NCBI RefSeq assembly: GCF_001907675.1
Contig: NZ_MPNT01000005.1
Coordinates: 62,001 to 126,000, forward strand
Direction: 5' to 3'
Source: Mycobacterium paraffinicum
GTDB lineage: Bacteria > Actinomycetota > Actinomycetes > Mycobacteriales > Mycobacteriaceae
DNA length: 64,000 nucleotides
Made by a program: the position numbers and the translations under genes. Each line of letters starts with the position of its first letter. Position 1 is the first letter of the stretch. This document shows positions 46,884-55,663 of the stretch, piece after piece. The notes beneath the pieces were generated by a model. It worked only from the letters and a program-made list of their open reading frames with translations. It had not been told where the DNA came from and made no database searches.

Positions 46884-47371
46884 GCGGACCGGCGCCCGTC
46901 GTGGTGATGGGCGTCTCAGGATCGGGCAAGTCGACCGTGGGAGTGGCGCTCGCGCAACGCTTGGGGGTGCCGTTCGTGGACGCCGACGCCCTGCACCCGC
47001 CGGCCAACATCGCCAAGATGGCCGCGGGCGAACCGCTCGACGACGACGATCGCCGCCCATGGCTGGACAAGGTCGGCGAATGGCTGGCCGGCCACCGCGA
47101 CGGCGGTGTGGTCAGCTGTTCGGCGTTGAAGCGCAAGTACCGCGACCAGTTGCGCACGCACTGCCCGGAGGTCGAATTCCTGCACCTCGCCGGCTCACCC
47201 GCACTCATCGGCGCTCGGCTGGCCGCCCGCACCGGTCACTTCATGCCGCCCGCGCTGCTGCGCTCGCAGTTCGACGCGCTGCAGCCGCTCGGCGCCGACG
47301 AGGCCGGCGCGATCGTCGACGTCGGTCAGGGCGTCGACGGGATCATCGACGCCTTCCTAAGCCGCGGTTGA
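46880..47371 (+). CDS. gntK: Gluconokinase GntK
   Basis: A 163-residue P-loop kinase that phosphorylates D-gluconate to 6-phosphogluconate, feeding the pentose-phosphate pathway. The sequence shows VVMGVSGSGKSTVG (Walker A), FVDADALHPPANIAKMAAGEPLDDDDR (the gluconate-site segment, broken here only by its length), SCSALKRKYRDQLR, and GHFMPPALLRSQFDALQP. Length and motifs match the short GntK/IdnK family. The ATG overlaps the stop of the upstream fusion gene. No gluconate permease is nearby. Confidence 0.92.
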   Translation: MSGPAPVVVMGVSGSGKSTVGVALAQRLGVPFVDADALHPPANIAKMAAGEPLDDDDRRPWLDKVGEWLAGHRDGGVVSCSALKRKYRDQLRTHCPEVEFLHLAGSPALIGARLAARTGHFMPPALLRSQFDALQPLGADEAGAIVDVGQGVDGIIDAFLSRG

Positions 47372-47374
47372 CGG

Positions 47375-48403
47375 TCAGGACAGCTTGCGCCGTCCGGCCT
47401 GGACCTGCTCACCGAGTCGGTCGCGGGCGGTGTCGGCCAGGTAGCCGCCTCGTGCGCGGGCCGTCTCGGCCAGGTAGGTCCCACGCGCCCGGGCGGTCTC
47501 GGCGAGGTCCTCGCCGCGATCCAACGCCGTGCTGGCCAGGTCTTCGCCGCGCTTGCGCGCCTTCTTAGCCAGCTTCTCGCTGCGCTTGCGCGCCTTCTTC
47601 GCCAGGGGTGCGGCCCAGTCGGCGGCTTCGTCGGCGAGCTCTTCGCTGCGCTTGCGCGCCTTCTTGGCCAGCGGCGCCGCGCGTTCGGCCGCCTCTTCGG
47701 CGAGCTCTTCGCCGCGCTTGCGCGCCTTCTTGGCCAGCGGCTTGCTTCGATCGGCGGCGGTGCTGGCGAATTCGCGGCCCCGTTCGAGCGCGGCCTCGGC
47801 GTACGGCGCCCCCCGTTCCGCGGCGGTGCTCGCCAATTCGCGGCCACGCTCGGCGCCGATCTGCAGGCCATGCACGATCTTCTCGCCCAACTCCGATAAG
47901 TCCGTATCGAAGCCGTCGTCGGAGCCGGGCAGCGCCGACGACACTCGCTCGGAGAGCCGTTCGGCCGCGCGGCGGCCGCGCCATCCGAGTGACGGCTTGC
48001 CCGCGGTGTCGGCCGACGCGATCAGCAACCCGCCCAGCAGGCTGAGGTCGGTGAGGAACTGCTGGCGCTTCTGCGCTTTGGCCTGCGGGTCGCTTTCGTT
48101 CCAGAACGAGTGCGCCCCGAGGTTGGCAGGCAGCACGGTGACGGCGAGCGCCGCCGAGGCGATGCGCGGCAGCTTGCCGGTGGCCAGCAGCAGGCCCCCA
48201 CCGATCTGAACAGCGGCGTTGATTTGCGCGAACGTCTCGGGGTCGCTCGGGATGTTGCCGCTCACGGAATTCGGCAGCGCCTGCAAACCATCCACCGCCG
48301 GCGCGGCAGCCGCCGCAGCCGACTTGGGGTTGAGCAGGGAATTGACTCCTTGGCCGATGAAGGCAACTGAAAGCAATGGGCGCGCGATTCTCCGGATCAC
48401 CAT
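47375..48403 (-). CDS. DoxX-like membrane protein with a long basic amphipathic repeat tail
   Basis: A 342-residue protein. Residues 1-150 resemble the DoxX family: RIARPLLSVAFIGQGVNSL, then helices around INAAVQIGGGLLLATG, ASAALAVTVLPANLGAHSFW and QFLTDLSLLGGLLIASAD. From residue 190 to the end the chain consists of charged heptad-like repeats built on LAKKARKRGEEL and ETARARG units, like LEA or apolipoprotein helices, with no membrane segment. The start ATG 48403 (MVIRRIARPLLS) fits the family; longer starts exist in frame but look non-coding. DoxX proteins are linked to redox or thiol stress. The repeat tail might bind nucleic acid or membrane. Confidence 0.75.
   Translation of the reverse strand: MVIRRIARPLLSVAFIGQGVNSLLNPKSAAAAAAPAVDGLQALPNSVSGNIPSDPETFAQINAAVQIGGGLLLATGKLPRIASAALAVTVLPANLGAHSFWNESDPQAKAQKRQQFLTDLSLLGGLLIASADTAGKPSLGWRGRRAAERLSERVSSALPGSDDGFDTDLSELGEKIVHGLQIGAERGRELASTAAERGAPYAEAALERGREFASTAADRSKPLAKKARKRGEELAEEAAERAAPLAKKARKRSEELADEAADWAAPLAKKARKRSEKLAKKARKRGEDLASTALDRGEDLAETARARGTYLAETARARGGYLADTARDRLGEQVQAGRRKLS
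47400..47870. repeat. Degenerate tandem repeats encoding the basic helical tail
   Basis: Roughly 40- to 90-base units keep the core GCGCTTGCGCGCCTTCTT (plus strand), which occurs four times between about 47545 and 47735 with small variations, and is followed by related units rich in GCC and CGG. The unit number may vary between strains. Confidence 0.6.
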
Positions 48404-48497
48404 GGCCGGGGGATTACCCGACTGGTTGGCGAACAAACCGCCCGGCCCATATGCGCAGCTGAGCGCCGTACGGGGCGGCACCGTTAGGGTGAGACCC

Positions 48498-49058
48498 GTG
48501 AGGGCGTTGATCATCGTCGACGTGCAAAACGACTTCTGCGAGGGCGGCTCGCTGCCGGTGCCCGGCGGCGCCGCCGTGGCGGCCGCCATCAACGACTATC
48601 TGAGCGGCGAGCCGGGCTACCAGCACGTCGTAGCAACCCAGGATTTTCACGTTCGGCCGGGTGACCACTTCTCCGACCGGCCGGATTACTCGTCGACGTG
48701 GCCGCCGCACTGCATCGCCGGCAGCCCGGGCGCGGACTTTCGGCCCGACCTCGACACCAGCCGGATCGAGGCGGTCTTCCGCAAGGGCGCCTACGCCGCG
48801 GCATACAGCGGGTTCGAGGGCGTCGACCAGAACGGGACCCCGCTGCTGGACTGGTTGCGGCGGCATGGGGTGGACCAAGTCGACGTGGCCGGCATCGCCA
48901 CGGACCAGTGTGTGCGAGCGACGGCCGAGGACGCCGCGCGGGCGGGCCTGTCCACCAGGGTGCTGGTGGACCTCACCGCGGCCGTGGCCGCGGATTCGGC
49001 CGCGCAAGCGCTGGCCCAGCTGCGGTCCGCGGGCGTCGAGCTGGTCGGGGGTCCGTGA
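48498..49058 (+). CDS. pncA: Nicotinamidase/pyrazinamidase PncA
   Basis: A 186-residue amidase that turns nicotinamide into nicotinate in NAD salvage and activates pyrazinamide. Numbering aligns without gaps to M. tuberculosis PncA. The catalytic Asp8 (IIVDVQNDF), Lys96 (VFRKGAY) and Cys138 are present, as are the metal ligands Asp49, His51, His57 and His71. The residue before the catalytic Cys is Gln137 (GIATDQCVRATAED) instead of the His seen in M. tuberculosis. The start is GTG 48498, with a TAGGGT hexamer 7 nt before it. Its stop overlaps the next gene by one base. Confidence 0.96.
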   Translation: MRALIIVDVQNDFCEGGSLPVPGGAAVAAAINDYLSGEPGYQHVVATQDFHVRPGDHFSDRPDYSSTWPPHCIAGSPGADFRPDLDTSRIEAVFRKGAYAAAYSGFEGVDQNGTPLLDWLRRHGVDQVDVAGIATDQCVRATAEDAARAGLSTRVLVDLTAAVAADSAAQALAQLRSAGVELVGGP

Positions 49059-49858
49059 TGGGCGTGGCGCGGGAGCGGGAACGCCTCCTCGCTGCCGTCG
49101 AGCGCTCGCCGCGGGCGGCCGCCGCGCACGACCGCGCCGGTTGGGTGGGGCTGTTCACCGACAACGGCCGCGTCGAGGATCCGGTCGGCTCGCGGCCGCA
49201 CGTCGGGCGCGAACAGATCGGCCGTTTTTATGACACCTTCATCGGTCCGCGCGATATCAAATTCCATCGCGATCTCGACGTCGTCTTCGGCACCGCGGTT
49301 CTGCGCGACCTCGAGCTCGAAGTCGCCATGGGCGCCGGCGCCACCATGTACATCCCCGCGCTCCTGCGCTACGACATGCGAGAGACCGACGGCGACTGGC
49401 GCATTGGCGAATTGCGGGCGTACTGGGAACTGCCGGCCATGATGCGACAATTCCTCCGAACCGGACCACGCGCGGTCTCGCCCGGCCTCAAACTGTCCGG
49501 CAGCCTGTTGAGCAATCAGCGGCTGCGCGGCACGGTGGGCTTCATGGCGGGATTCCGGCGGGTCGGCGCGCGTGGCAAGAGGATGGTGCGTGCCTTTGTC
49601 GATGCCATCGCCAAGGGCGACCAGCAGGCCGCCTTGCGTTCCTTAACATCAAGCAACGCAATAACTTTGGGTGATAACGACCCACTTGCCGTAGCCGAAC
49701 TCGTCGAGCGGCTCGACTGCGCCCGCAGCACCAAGATGATCGGTGCCGGCACCGCCGTGGCGGTTTCGCTGACCTCGACTCGCGGGCGCGCCATCATGTT
49801 CGCCGACATGACGCGGCGGACAAACGCTATCAACCGAATCCGGTATTTTCCGGCCTGA
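49058..49858 (+). CDS. SnoaL/NTF2-like protein (Rv2042c-like)
   Basis: A 266-residue protein encoded directly after pncA (TGATG overlap), as Rv2042c is in H37Rv. Residues 1-130 look like a SnoaL-type alpha+beta barrel: HDRAGWVGLFTDNGRVEDPVG and GREQIGRFYDTFIGPRDIKF. A second NTF2-like half may follow around RMVRAFVDAIAKGDQQAALRSL, which has the helix start of this fold. The function is unknown. Cotranscription with pncA may connect it with NAD metabolism only by position. Confidence 0.78.
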   Translation: MGVARERERLLAAVERSPRAAAAHDRAGWVGLFTDNGRVEDPVGSRPHVGREQIGRFYDTFIGPRDIKFHRDLDVVFGTAVLRDLELEVAMGAGATMYIPALLRYDMRETDGDWRIGELRAYWELPAMMRQFLRTGPRAVSPGLKLSGSLLSNQRLRGTVGFMAGFRRVGARGKRMVRAFVDAIAKGDQQAALRSLTSSNAITLGDNDPLAVAELVERLDCARSTKMIGAGTAVAVSLTSTRGRAIMFADMTRRTNAINRIRYFPA

Positions 49859-49968
49859 CGGGCACGCCGCCCCGCGCGCGCCACCAAATTTGCTCAAAGG
49901 TCGCGCCGACCTATTGCCCCCGCGCTGGCCGGTGCCGTAGAAATAGCTGTCCCCGAAGGGAGGCGACG

Positions 49969-50607
49969 ATGAGTCTGGTGCGAATCTTCGGCGTGGGAAT
50001 GGCGGTCACCGCCGCGCTGAGTATTGTCACGGCTTGCGGCGGTAAGGGCGACACCGCTGCGTCCTCAAGCTCGTCGAAAGCGACGTCGTCGACCTCGACG
50101 ACACCCTCGAGCTCCGCGGCGTCGACGACGTCGAGCGCCCCACCGTCGGGTGTGGCGCCACTCGGCGACTACACGTACCTCCTGCTGCAGGCGAGCGACG
50201 TCGGCATCGACGTCGCGACCACGGGTCCCCCCACGCAGAATCCCGGCGGCATCGCCGGAGCCGGGGTGACTTTCACCAACCCGCCCCGCACGCGCAGCAT
50301 CGACGACGTCGTCGTCGTCTTCACCGACCCGGCGACCGCCGCGCAGCAGGCGAAAGAGCGCGCCCAATCGTTCGGCAAGTACGTCACCGGCGCCCCGCAG
50401 CCCTTCGAGGTCGGAACCAACGGTCTGATCGCGGTGGGGACATCGCCCGACAACTCGAAATCGGTGACCTATGTGACCTTCGCCGAGGGCAGGGTGGGCG
50501 TCGACCTGGAGTTCGACAGCCCACCCAACGACCCCGCCCCGCGGGACGTCGTGCTGGACATGGCCAACAAACAAGACCAACTCGTCAAGGACCGTTTGCC
50601 CAGCTAG
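49969..50607 (+). CDS. Putative secreted lipoprotein
   Basis: A 212-residue lipoprotein. The signal peptide (MSLVRIFGVGMAVTAALSI) ends in the lipobox VTACGG. A Ser/Thr-rich linker (residues 28-62, likely O-glycosylated or flexible) precedes a globular domain with PLGDYTYLLLQASDVGID, VVVVFTDPATAAQQAKERA and DLEFDSPPNDPAPRDVV. This layout is common in mycobacterial Lpp/Lpq proteins of unknown role. GGGAGG lies 7 nt before the ATG. It is not part of the H37Rv region as I remember it. Confidence 0.75.
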   Translation: MSLVRIFGVGMAVTAALSIVTACGGKGDTAASSSSSKATSSTSTTPSSSAASTTSSAPPSGVAPLGDYTYLLLQASDVGIDVATTGPPTQNPGGIAGAGVTFTNPPRTRSIDDVVVVFTDPATAAQQAKERAQSFGKYVTGAPQPFEVGTNGLIAVGTSPDNSKSVTYVTFAEGRVGVDLEFDSPPNDPAPRDVVLDMANKQDQLVKDRLPS

Positions 50608-50613
50608 AGCGGT

Positions 50614-50964
50614 TCAGCGCCCGACGGTCAACGCCAGCGTGGCCGCCGACAGGCACAGGTAGGCGCCGGGAAACGCGATGTTGTAGAGGATTCGCGCCCG
50701 CAGGTGTGTCACGACCGCGCCGACGAAGAACAACACCAGGCCGGTAGCGGCCGCGATTCCCAAGGCGCGCAGACCGATTACCCCGACGACCAGCCCGGCC
50801 GCCCCGGCCAGCTTGAGCGTCCCCAGCGCCGGCAGCCACGACCGAGGCACTCCGACTTCGGCCGAGTTGGCCAAGACAAACCTCGCCGGCACGAGATCGG
50901 CCACGGCGATCCCGGCGGTGATGGCGGCGGTGAACAGGGTGATCACGACGTATGCGGTGTTCAT
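50614..50964 (-). CDS. DoxX-like small membrane protein
   Basis: A 116-residue protein with four membrane helices: AYVVITLFTAAITAGIAVAD, LGTLKLAGAAGLVVGVIGL, ALGIAAATGLVLFFVGAVV and a final LCLSAATLALTV. VPRSWLPALGTLKLAGA is typical of the DoxX-like family. Its function is unknown. Genes like this often stand beside SigJ/SigG-type ECF sigma genes in actinobacteria, and a decayed sigma gene lies just upstream on the other strand. Confidence 0.8.
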   Translation of the reverse strand: MNTAYVVITLFTAAITAGIAVADLVPARFVLANSAEVGVPRSWLPALGTLKLAGAAGLVVGVIGLRALGIAAATGLVLFFVGAVVTHLRARILYNIAFPGAYLCLSAATLALTVGR

Positions 50965-51132
50965 CGTTGTCAAACCCTTGCCGCGCAGTCGGTTTTGCGG
51001 CGGCGAGCCGAACGATCGCCGCGCATTCCGCGGCGCACAATCGATAGGGTCATGGTGCTGGCCTCCTTCGCAACAGAGGGCTCGATGGACGCGGTCATTC
51101 TCTTGACGGTTCCTCTGCGGAAAACGTGACCG

Positions 51133-51430
51133 ATGAGCGCCCATAAAAATCTGGCCGATCTCGCGCGGTGCTTCGACGCGGACCGGCGGCACCTGAGGTC
51201 TCCTCGCCGAGGAGACCCGCCGATTCGCGCGGCGGGCCCGCGCCGGCACCGGGCATCGTGATAGCGCCACACGGTCACGCGGAGGTGCTGCTGCTGATTG
51301 CCCTGGACGGCCGATGACCGCGTCCACGCGATCGACATCACCGGGGATCGTGAGCGTATCGAGTCGGCCGTTCTGGCGCTCCCGGGCGGGGCCATCCAGC
51401 AACACCACAGCCGCATCGGGTACCAAGGAC
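51133..51430 (+). pseudogene. Relic of an ECF sigma factor gene (SigJ/SigG-like)
   Basis: The 517-bp gap between the DoxX-like gene and the sugar-binding lipoprotein gene holds traces of a sigma gene. At its 5' end ATG 51133 reads MSAHKNLADLARCFDADRRHLR, which matches the usual start of this group before the expected AVAYRMLGS. Farther on, about 51308-51390, a different frame reads DRVHAIDITGDRERIESAVLAL, like the C-terminal end of the SnoaL extension of these sigma factors. Regions 2 and 4 are missing. It appears to be an internal deletion plus frameshifts. Confidence 0.45.
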
Positions 51431-51481
51431 ATCAGACGCCGCCGGCGGGGCGGCCGGCAACGGGGCGAGAACGGAAGGACC

Positions 51482-52804
51482 ATGCTCGATAAGCCCTTCG
51501 CGCGGCGCGGCCTGCTGCGCGGCGCCGGCGCGCTCACGGCGGCATCGATCGCGCCATGGGCCGCAGGCTGCGCTCCAGAAGAGGACGCGTTGACGTTCTT
51601 CTTCGCGGCCAACCCCGACGAACGCGATGCCAGGATTCGCATCGTCGACGAGTTCACGCGGCGCCACCCCGACATCAAGGTGCGCCCGGTGCTTTCGGCC
51701 CCGGGCGTGATGCAGCAGCTGTCGACGTTCTGCGCAGGCGGCAAGTGCCCGGACGTGTTGATGGCGTGGGACCTGAGCTATGCCGAGTTGGCCGCCCGCG
51801 GTGTGCTGCTGGACCTCAACACGATGCTGTCCCGCGATCACGCCTTCGCGGCCGAGTTGAAGTCCGATGGCATCGGGGCGCTGTATGACACCTTCACGTA
51901 CAACGGTGGCCAGTACGCGCTTCCGGAGCAATGGTCCGGCAACTACCTGTTCTACAACAAGCGGCTGTTCGCCGAGGCGGGGGTGCCGCCGCCGCCCAGT
52001 TCGTGGCAACGGCCATGGAGTTTCGCCGAATTCCTGGACACCGCCACCGCGCTCACCAAGCGAAGCGGAACTGGGCGAGCCACCCAATGGGGGTTCGTGA
52101 ACATGTTCGTTTCGTACTACTCGGCCGGGCTGTTCGCCATGAACAACGGCGTGCCGTGGTCCACCCCGCTGAAGAACCCGACCCACTTCAATTTCGGTGA
52201 CGACGCGTTCACGGAGGCGGTGCAGTTCTACGCCGACCTGGCCAACAAGCACAAGGTCGCGCCCAACGCCTCCGACGTCCAGTCGATGTCGACGCCGGAC
52301 CTGTTCGCGGCGGGCAAGGCGGCCATGGCGATGGGTGGCCACTGGCGATACCAGACCTTCATCCGGGCCGACGGCCTGGACTTCGATGTCACCTCGTTGC
52401 CGGTTGGGCCCCGACGGCAGGGACAGGCCGCGCACTCCAACATCGGCTCCACCGGACTGGCCATCTCCGCGAGCAGTCAACGCAAGGAACAAGCATGGGA
52501 ATTCGTGAAGTTCGCGGCCGGCCCGGTCGGGCAGGCGTTGATCGGTGAGTCCAGCCTCTTCGTTCCGGTACTGCAATCCGCACTCGACTCGCCCGGATTC
52601 GCCGCTGCACACCGCAACGTCGGCAACCTCGCCGTGCTGACGCAAGGCCCGGCCTACTCCGAGGGGTTGCCGGTCACCCCGGCGTGGGAGAAGATCGTCG
52701 CCTTGATGGACCGCAGCTTTGGGCCCGTGCTGCGCGGATCGCGGCCCGCCACATCGCTGGCGGCCCTGTCGCCCGCCATCGACGAGGTGTTGCGCACCCC
52801 ATGA
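51482..52804 (+). CDS. Sugar ABC transporter substrate-binding lipoprotein (Rv2041c-like)
   Basis: A 440-residue family-1 solute-binding protein. The N-terminus carries a twin-Arg signal (RRGLLRGAGALTAAS) and a lipobox around WAAGC, so it is probably Tat-exported and lipid-anchored. The mature domain begins LTFFFAANPDERDARIRIVDEF and includes MAWDLSYAELAARGVLLDL and WSGNYLFYNKRLFAEAGV, typical of binding proteins for oligosaccharides or glycerol phosphates. The ligand is unknown. It overlaps the first permease gene by 4 nt and heads a four-gene transporter operon as in H37Rv. Confidence 0.92.
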   Translation: MLDKPFARRGLLRGAGALTAASIAPWAAGCAPEEDALTFFFAANPDERDARIRIVDEFTRRHPDIKVRPVLSAPGVMQQLSTFCAGGKCPDVLMAWDLSYAELAARGVLLDLNTMLSRDHAFAAELKSDGIGALYDTFTYNGGQYALPEQWSGNYLFYNKRLFAEAGVPPPPSSWQRPWSFAEFLDTATALTKRSGTGRATQWGFVNMFVSYYSAGLFAMNNGVPWSTPLKNPTHFNFGDDAFTEAVQFYADLANKHKVAPNASDVQSMSTPDLFAAGKAAMAMGGHWRYQTFIRADGLDFDVTSLPVGPRRQGQAAHSNIGSTGLAISASSQRKEQAWEFVKFAAGPVGQALIGESSLFVPVLQSALDSPGFAAAHRNVGNLAVLTQGPAYSEGLPVTPAWEKIVALMDRSFGPVLRGSRPATSLAALSPAIDEVLRTP

Positions 52805-53748
52805 CGTCGATCGACATCGGCCCCGCCACCCGCAAACCCGCCAAGGGCGCGGGCCCTTGGCGACGCCGCGCCCGGGCCGGCCGCCTCTTCGTGGCGCCGA
52901 ACCTGGCGGCCGTCGCGCTGTTCATGCTTTTCCCGCTGGGATTCTCGCTCTACATGAGCTTTCAGCGGTGGGACGTCTTCACGCCACCGAAGTTCGTGGG
53001 CCTGAAGAACTTTCAGGAGCTCTTCACCTCCGACCCGCTCTTCCTCATCGCCATCCGCAACACCGTCATTTTCACGCTCGGAACGGTCGTGCCGACCATC
53101 GTCGTCAGCCTTGTCGTGGCCGGCGTGCTGAACCGCAAGGTCAAAGGCATCGGCATTTTCCGTACCATTGTCTTTCTGCCGCTGGCCATCTCGTCGGTGG
53201 TGATGGCGGTCGTCTGGCAGTTCGTGTTCAACACCGACAATGGACTGCTCAACATCATGCTGGGCTGGGTCGGGATCGGTCCGGTGCCGTGGCTGGTCGA
53301 ACCCCGGTGGGCCATGGCGTCACTCTGCATCGTCAGCGTGTGGCGCAGCGTGCCATTCGCCACCGTCATCCTGCTCGCGGCGATGCAGGGGGTTCCCGAG
53401 ACCGTCTACGAGGCGGCCCGAATTGACGGGGCGGGCGAGATACGGCAGTTCACGTTCATCACGGTGCCGCTGATCCGCGGGTCGATATCATTTGTCGGCG
53501 TCATCTCGATCATCCACGCGTTCCAGGCTTTTGACATGGTCTACGTCCTCAACGGCGCGAATGGCGGGCCCGAAACCGCCACGTACGTCCTGGGCATCAT
53601 GCTGTTCCAGCACGCGTTCTCGTTCCTGGAATTCGGGTACGCGTCCGCACTGGCGTGGGTGATGTTCGCCATCTTGCTGGTGCTGACCGTGGTGCAGCTG
53701 CGAATCACTCGGCAACGGTCCTGGGAGACTTCTCGTGGCCTCAGCTGA
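52801..53748 (+). CDS. Sugar ABC transporter permease (Rv2040c-like)
   Basis: A 315-residue MalF-type permease with six membrane helices, the first in LFVAPNLAAVALFMLFPLGF. The EAA loop that docks the ATPase is EAARIDGAGEIRQFTFITV. The chosen start ATG 52801 (MTSIDIGPATRKPA) overlaps the binding-protein stop as ATGA. It overlaps the second permease gene by 14 nt. Together they form the channel for the substrate delivered by the lipoprotein. Confidence 0.94.
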   Translation: MTSIDIGPATRKPAKGAGPWRRRARAGRLFVAPNLAAVALFMLFPLGFSLYMSFQRWDVFTPPKFVGLKNFQELFTSDPLFLIAIRNTVIFTLGTVVPTIVVSLVVAGVLNRKVKGIGIFRTIVFLPLAISSVVMAVVWQFVFNTDNGLLNIMLGWVGIGPVPWLVEPRWAMASLCIVSVWRSVPFATVILLAAMQGVPETVYEAARIDGAGEIRQFTFITVPLIRGSISFVGVISIIHAFQAFDMVYVLNGANGGPETATYVLGIMLFQHAFSFLEFGYASALAWVMFAILLVLTVVQLRITRQRSWETSRGLS

Positions 53749-54577
53749 GCGCTTGTTCACGCGCAACGTCGTCCGGGGAGTCCTGGTCTACACCGCGCTG
53801 ATCGCCATCGCCTGGTGCTGGTTGTTCCCGATCGCCTGGGCGGTATCGGGCTCGTTGAAGCGGGAAGGTGAGATCACCGAGCCGAAGCTGTTGCCTGCGC
53901 ATCCGCGGTGGTCGAACTACACCGAGGTGTTCTCGTTGATGCCCTTCGCGCGGATGTTCTTCAACACCGTGCTGTACGCCGGGTGTGTGACCGCCGGGCA
54001 GGTCTTCTTTTGCTCGTTGGCCGGGTACGCGTTCGCGCGATTGGAGTTTCGCGGACGCGATACGCTGTTCGTGCTGTATCTGGGCACGCTGATGGTGCCG
54101 CTGACCGTGACGGTGATACCGCAGTTCATCCTGATGCGGACCGTCGGGTGGGTCGACACACCCTGGTCCATGATCGTGCCGGGCCTGTTCGGCAGCGCTT
54201 TCGGCACCTACCTGATGCGTCAGTTCTTTCGGACGCTCCCGACCGACCTGGAGGAGGCGGCGATACTCGACGGTTGTTCGCCATGGCAGATCTACTGGCG
54301 AATCCTGTTGCCCCACGCCCGTCCCGCGGTCATGGTGCTCGCGGTGCTCACCTGGGTCAACGTCTGGAACGATTTCCTGTGGCCGCTGCTGATGCTGCAG
54401 CGCAACAGCCTGGCCACGCTGACCCTCGGCCTCGTACGACTGCGGGGCGAATACGTCGCGCGCTGGCCGATCATCATGGCGACGTCGATGCTGATCATGC
54501 TGCCGTTGGTGCTCATCTATGCCCTCGCGCAGCGGTCCTTCGTCAGGGGCATCGCCGTCTCGGGACTCAACGGATAA
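53735..54577 (+). CDS. Sugar ABC transporter permease (Rv2039c-like)
   Basis: A 280-residue MalG-type permease with six helices (first VLVYTALIAIAWCWLFPIAW). The EAA loop is EAAILDGCSPWQIYWRILLP. The GTG start (VASAERLFTRN) lies inside the end of the previous gene, which indicates translational coupling. The ATPase gene begins 3 nt after its stop. Confidence 0.94.
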   Translation: MASAERLFTRNVVRGVLVYTALIAIAWCWLFPIAWAVSGSLKREGEITEPKLLPAHPRWSNYTEVFSLMPFARMFFNTVLYAGCVTAGQVFFCSLAGYAFARLEFRGRDTLFVLYLGTLMVPLTVTVIPQFILMRTVGWVDTPWSMIVPGLFGSAFGTYLMRQFFRTLPTDLEEAAILDGCSPWQIYWRILLPHARPAVMVLAVLTWVNVWNDFLWPLLMLQRNSLATLTLGLVRLRGEYVARWPIIMATSMLIMLPLVLIYALAQRSFVRGIAVSGLNG

Positions 54578-54580
54578 GGC

Positions 54581-55651
54581 ATGGCCTCAGTAACTTTCGA
54601 GCAAGCGACGCGGCGCTACGCCGGGACGGATCGCCCAGCATTGGACAGCCTCGATCTGGAAGTCGGCGACGGAGAGTTCGTCGTCCTGGTCGGCCCCTCC
54701 GGATGCGGCAAGACGACGTCCCTGCGGATGGTGGCCGGGCTGGAAACGCTGGACTCCGGTCGCATCAGGATCGGCGATCGCGACGTCACCACCGTCGATC
54801 CGAAGGACCGTGACGTGGCGATGGTCTTCCAGAACTATGCGCTCTACCCGCACATGACCGTCGCGCAGAACATGGGCTTCGCCCTGAAGATCGCCAAGAC
54901 ACCGAAGGCCGAAATTCGTGACCGCGTCCTGGACGCGGCCAAACTGCTTGACCTGCACCCGTATCTGGACCGCAAGCCCAAGGACCTTTCCGGTGGACAG
55001 CGCCAACGGGTGGCGATGGGGCGGGCGATCGTGCGCCGCCCGCAGGTCTTCCTGATGGATGAGCCGCTGTCGAACCTCGACGCCAAGTTGCGCGTGCAGA
55101 CCCGCAACCAGATCGCGGCGCTGCAGCGGCGGCTGGGCACCACCACCGTCTACGTCACCCACGACCAGGTCGAGGCGATGACCATGGGGGACCGCGTCGC
55201 GGTTCTGCGCGATGGCGTGCTGCAACAGTTTGCCGCCCCACGCGAGCTGTACCGCAACCCGATCAACGTCTTCGTCGCGGGGTTCATCGGGTCGCCCGCG
55301 ATGAACCTGTTCACGCTGCCGATCGTCGATTCCGCTGTGTCGTTGGGGGATTGGCACATCCCGATACCGCGGGAGCTCACCGATACCGCGAGTGAGGTCG
55401 TCGTGGGGGTGCGTCCCGAGCATTTCGAGCTGGGCGGTCAGGGCGTCGAGATGGAGGTCGACGTGGTCGAGGAGCTGGGAGCGGACGCCTACCTGTATGG
55501 CCGAATCACCGGTTCCGGTAAGGTCATCGACCAGCCCGTCGTGGCGCGCGCCGACGGGCGCCGGCCTCCGGAGAAGGGCAGCCGGGTGCGCCTGCACCCG
55601 GAACCGGGACACCTGCACTTCTTCGGGGTCGACGGTCGACGAATCAGCTAA
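54581..55651 (+). CDS. Sugar ABC transporter ATP-binding protein (Rv2038c-like)
   Basis: A 356-residue MalK/UgpC-type ATPase. Walker A is GPSGCGKTTS, the signature LSGGQRQRVAMGRA, Walker B VFLMDEPLSNLDAKL, and the switch His is in VYVTHDQVEAM. The C-terminal 120 residues form the TOBE-like regulatory domain (EVVVGVRPEHFEL). It powers the transporter formed by the three preceding genes, and may also serve other sugar permeases, as MsiK does in Streptomyces. Confidence 0.95.
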   Translation: MASVTFEQATRRYAGTDRPALDSLDLEVGDGEFVVLVGPSGCGKTTSLRMVAGLETLDSGRIRIGDRDVTTVDPKDRDVAMVFQNYALYPHMTVAQNMGFALKIAKTPKAEIRDRVLDAAKLLDLHPYLDRKPKDLSGGQRQRVAMGRAIVRRPQVFLMDEPLSNLDAKLRVQTRNQIAALQRRLGTTTVYVTHDQVEAMTMGDRVAVLRDGVLQQFAAPRELYRNPINVFVAGFIGSPAMNLFTLPIVDSAVSLGDWHIPIPRELTDTASEVVVGVRPEHFELGGQGVEMEVDVVEELGADAYLYGRITGSGKVIDQPVVARADGRRPPEKGSRVRLHPEPGHLHFFGVDGRRIS

Positions 55652-55663
55652 CGGGGCACGGCC

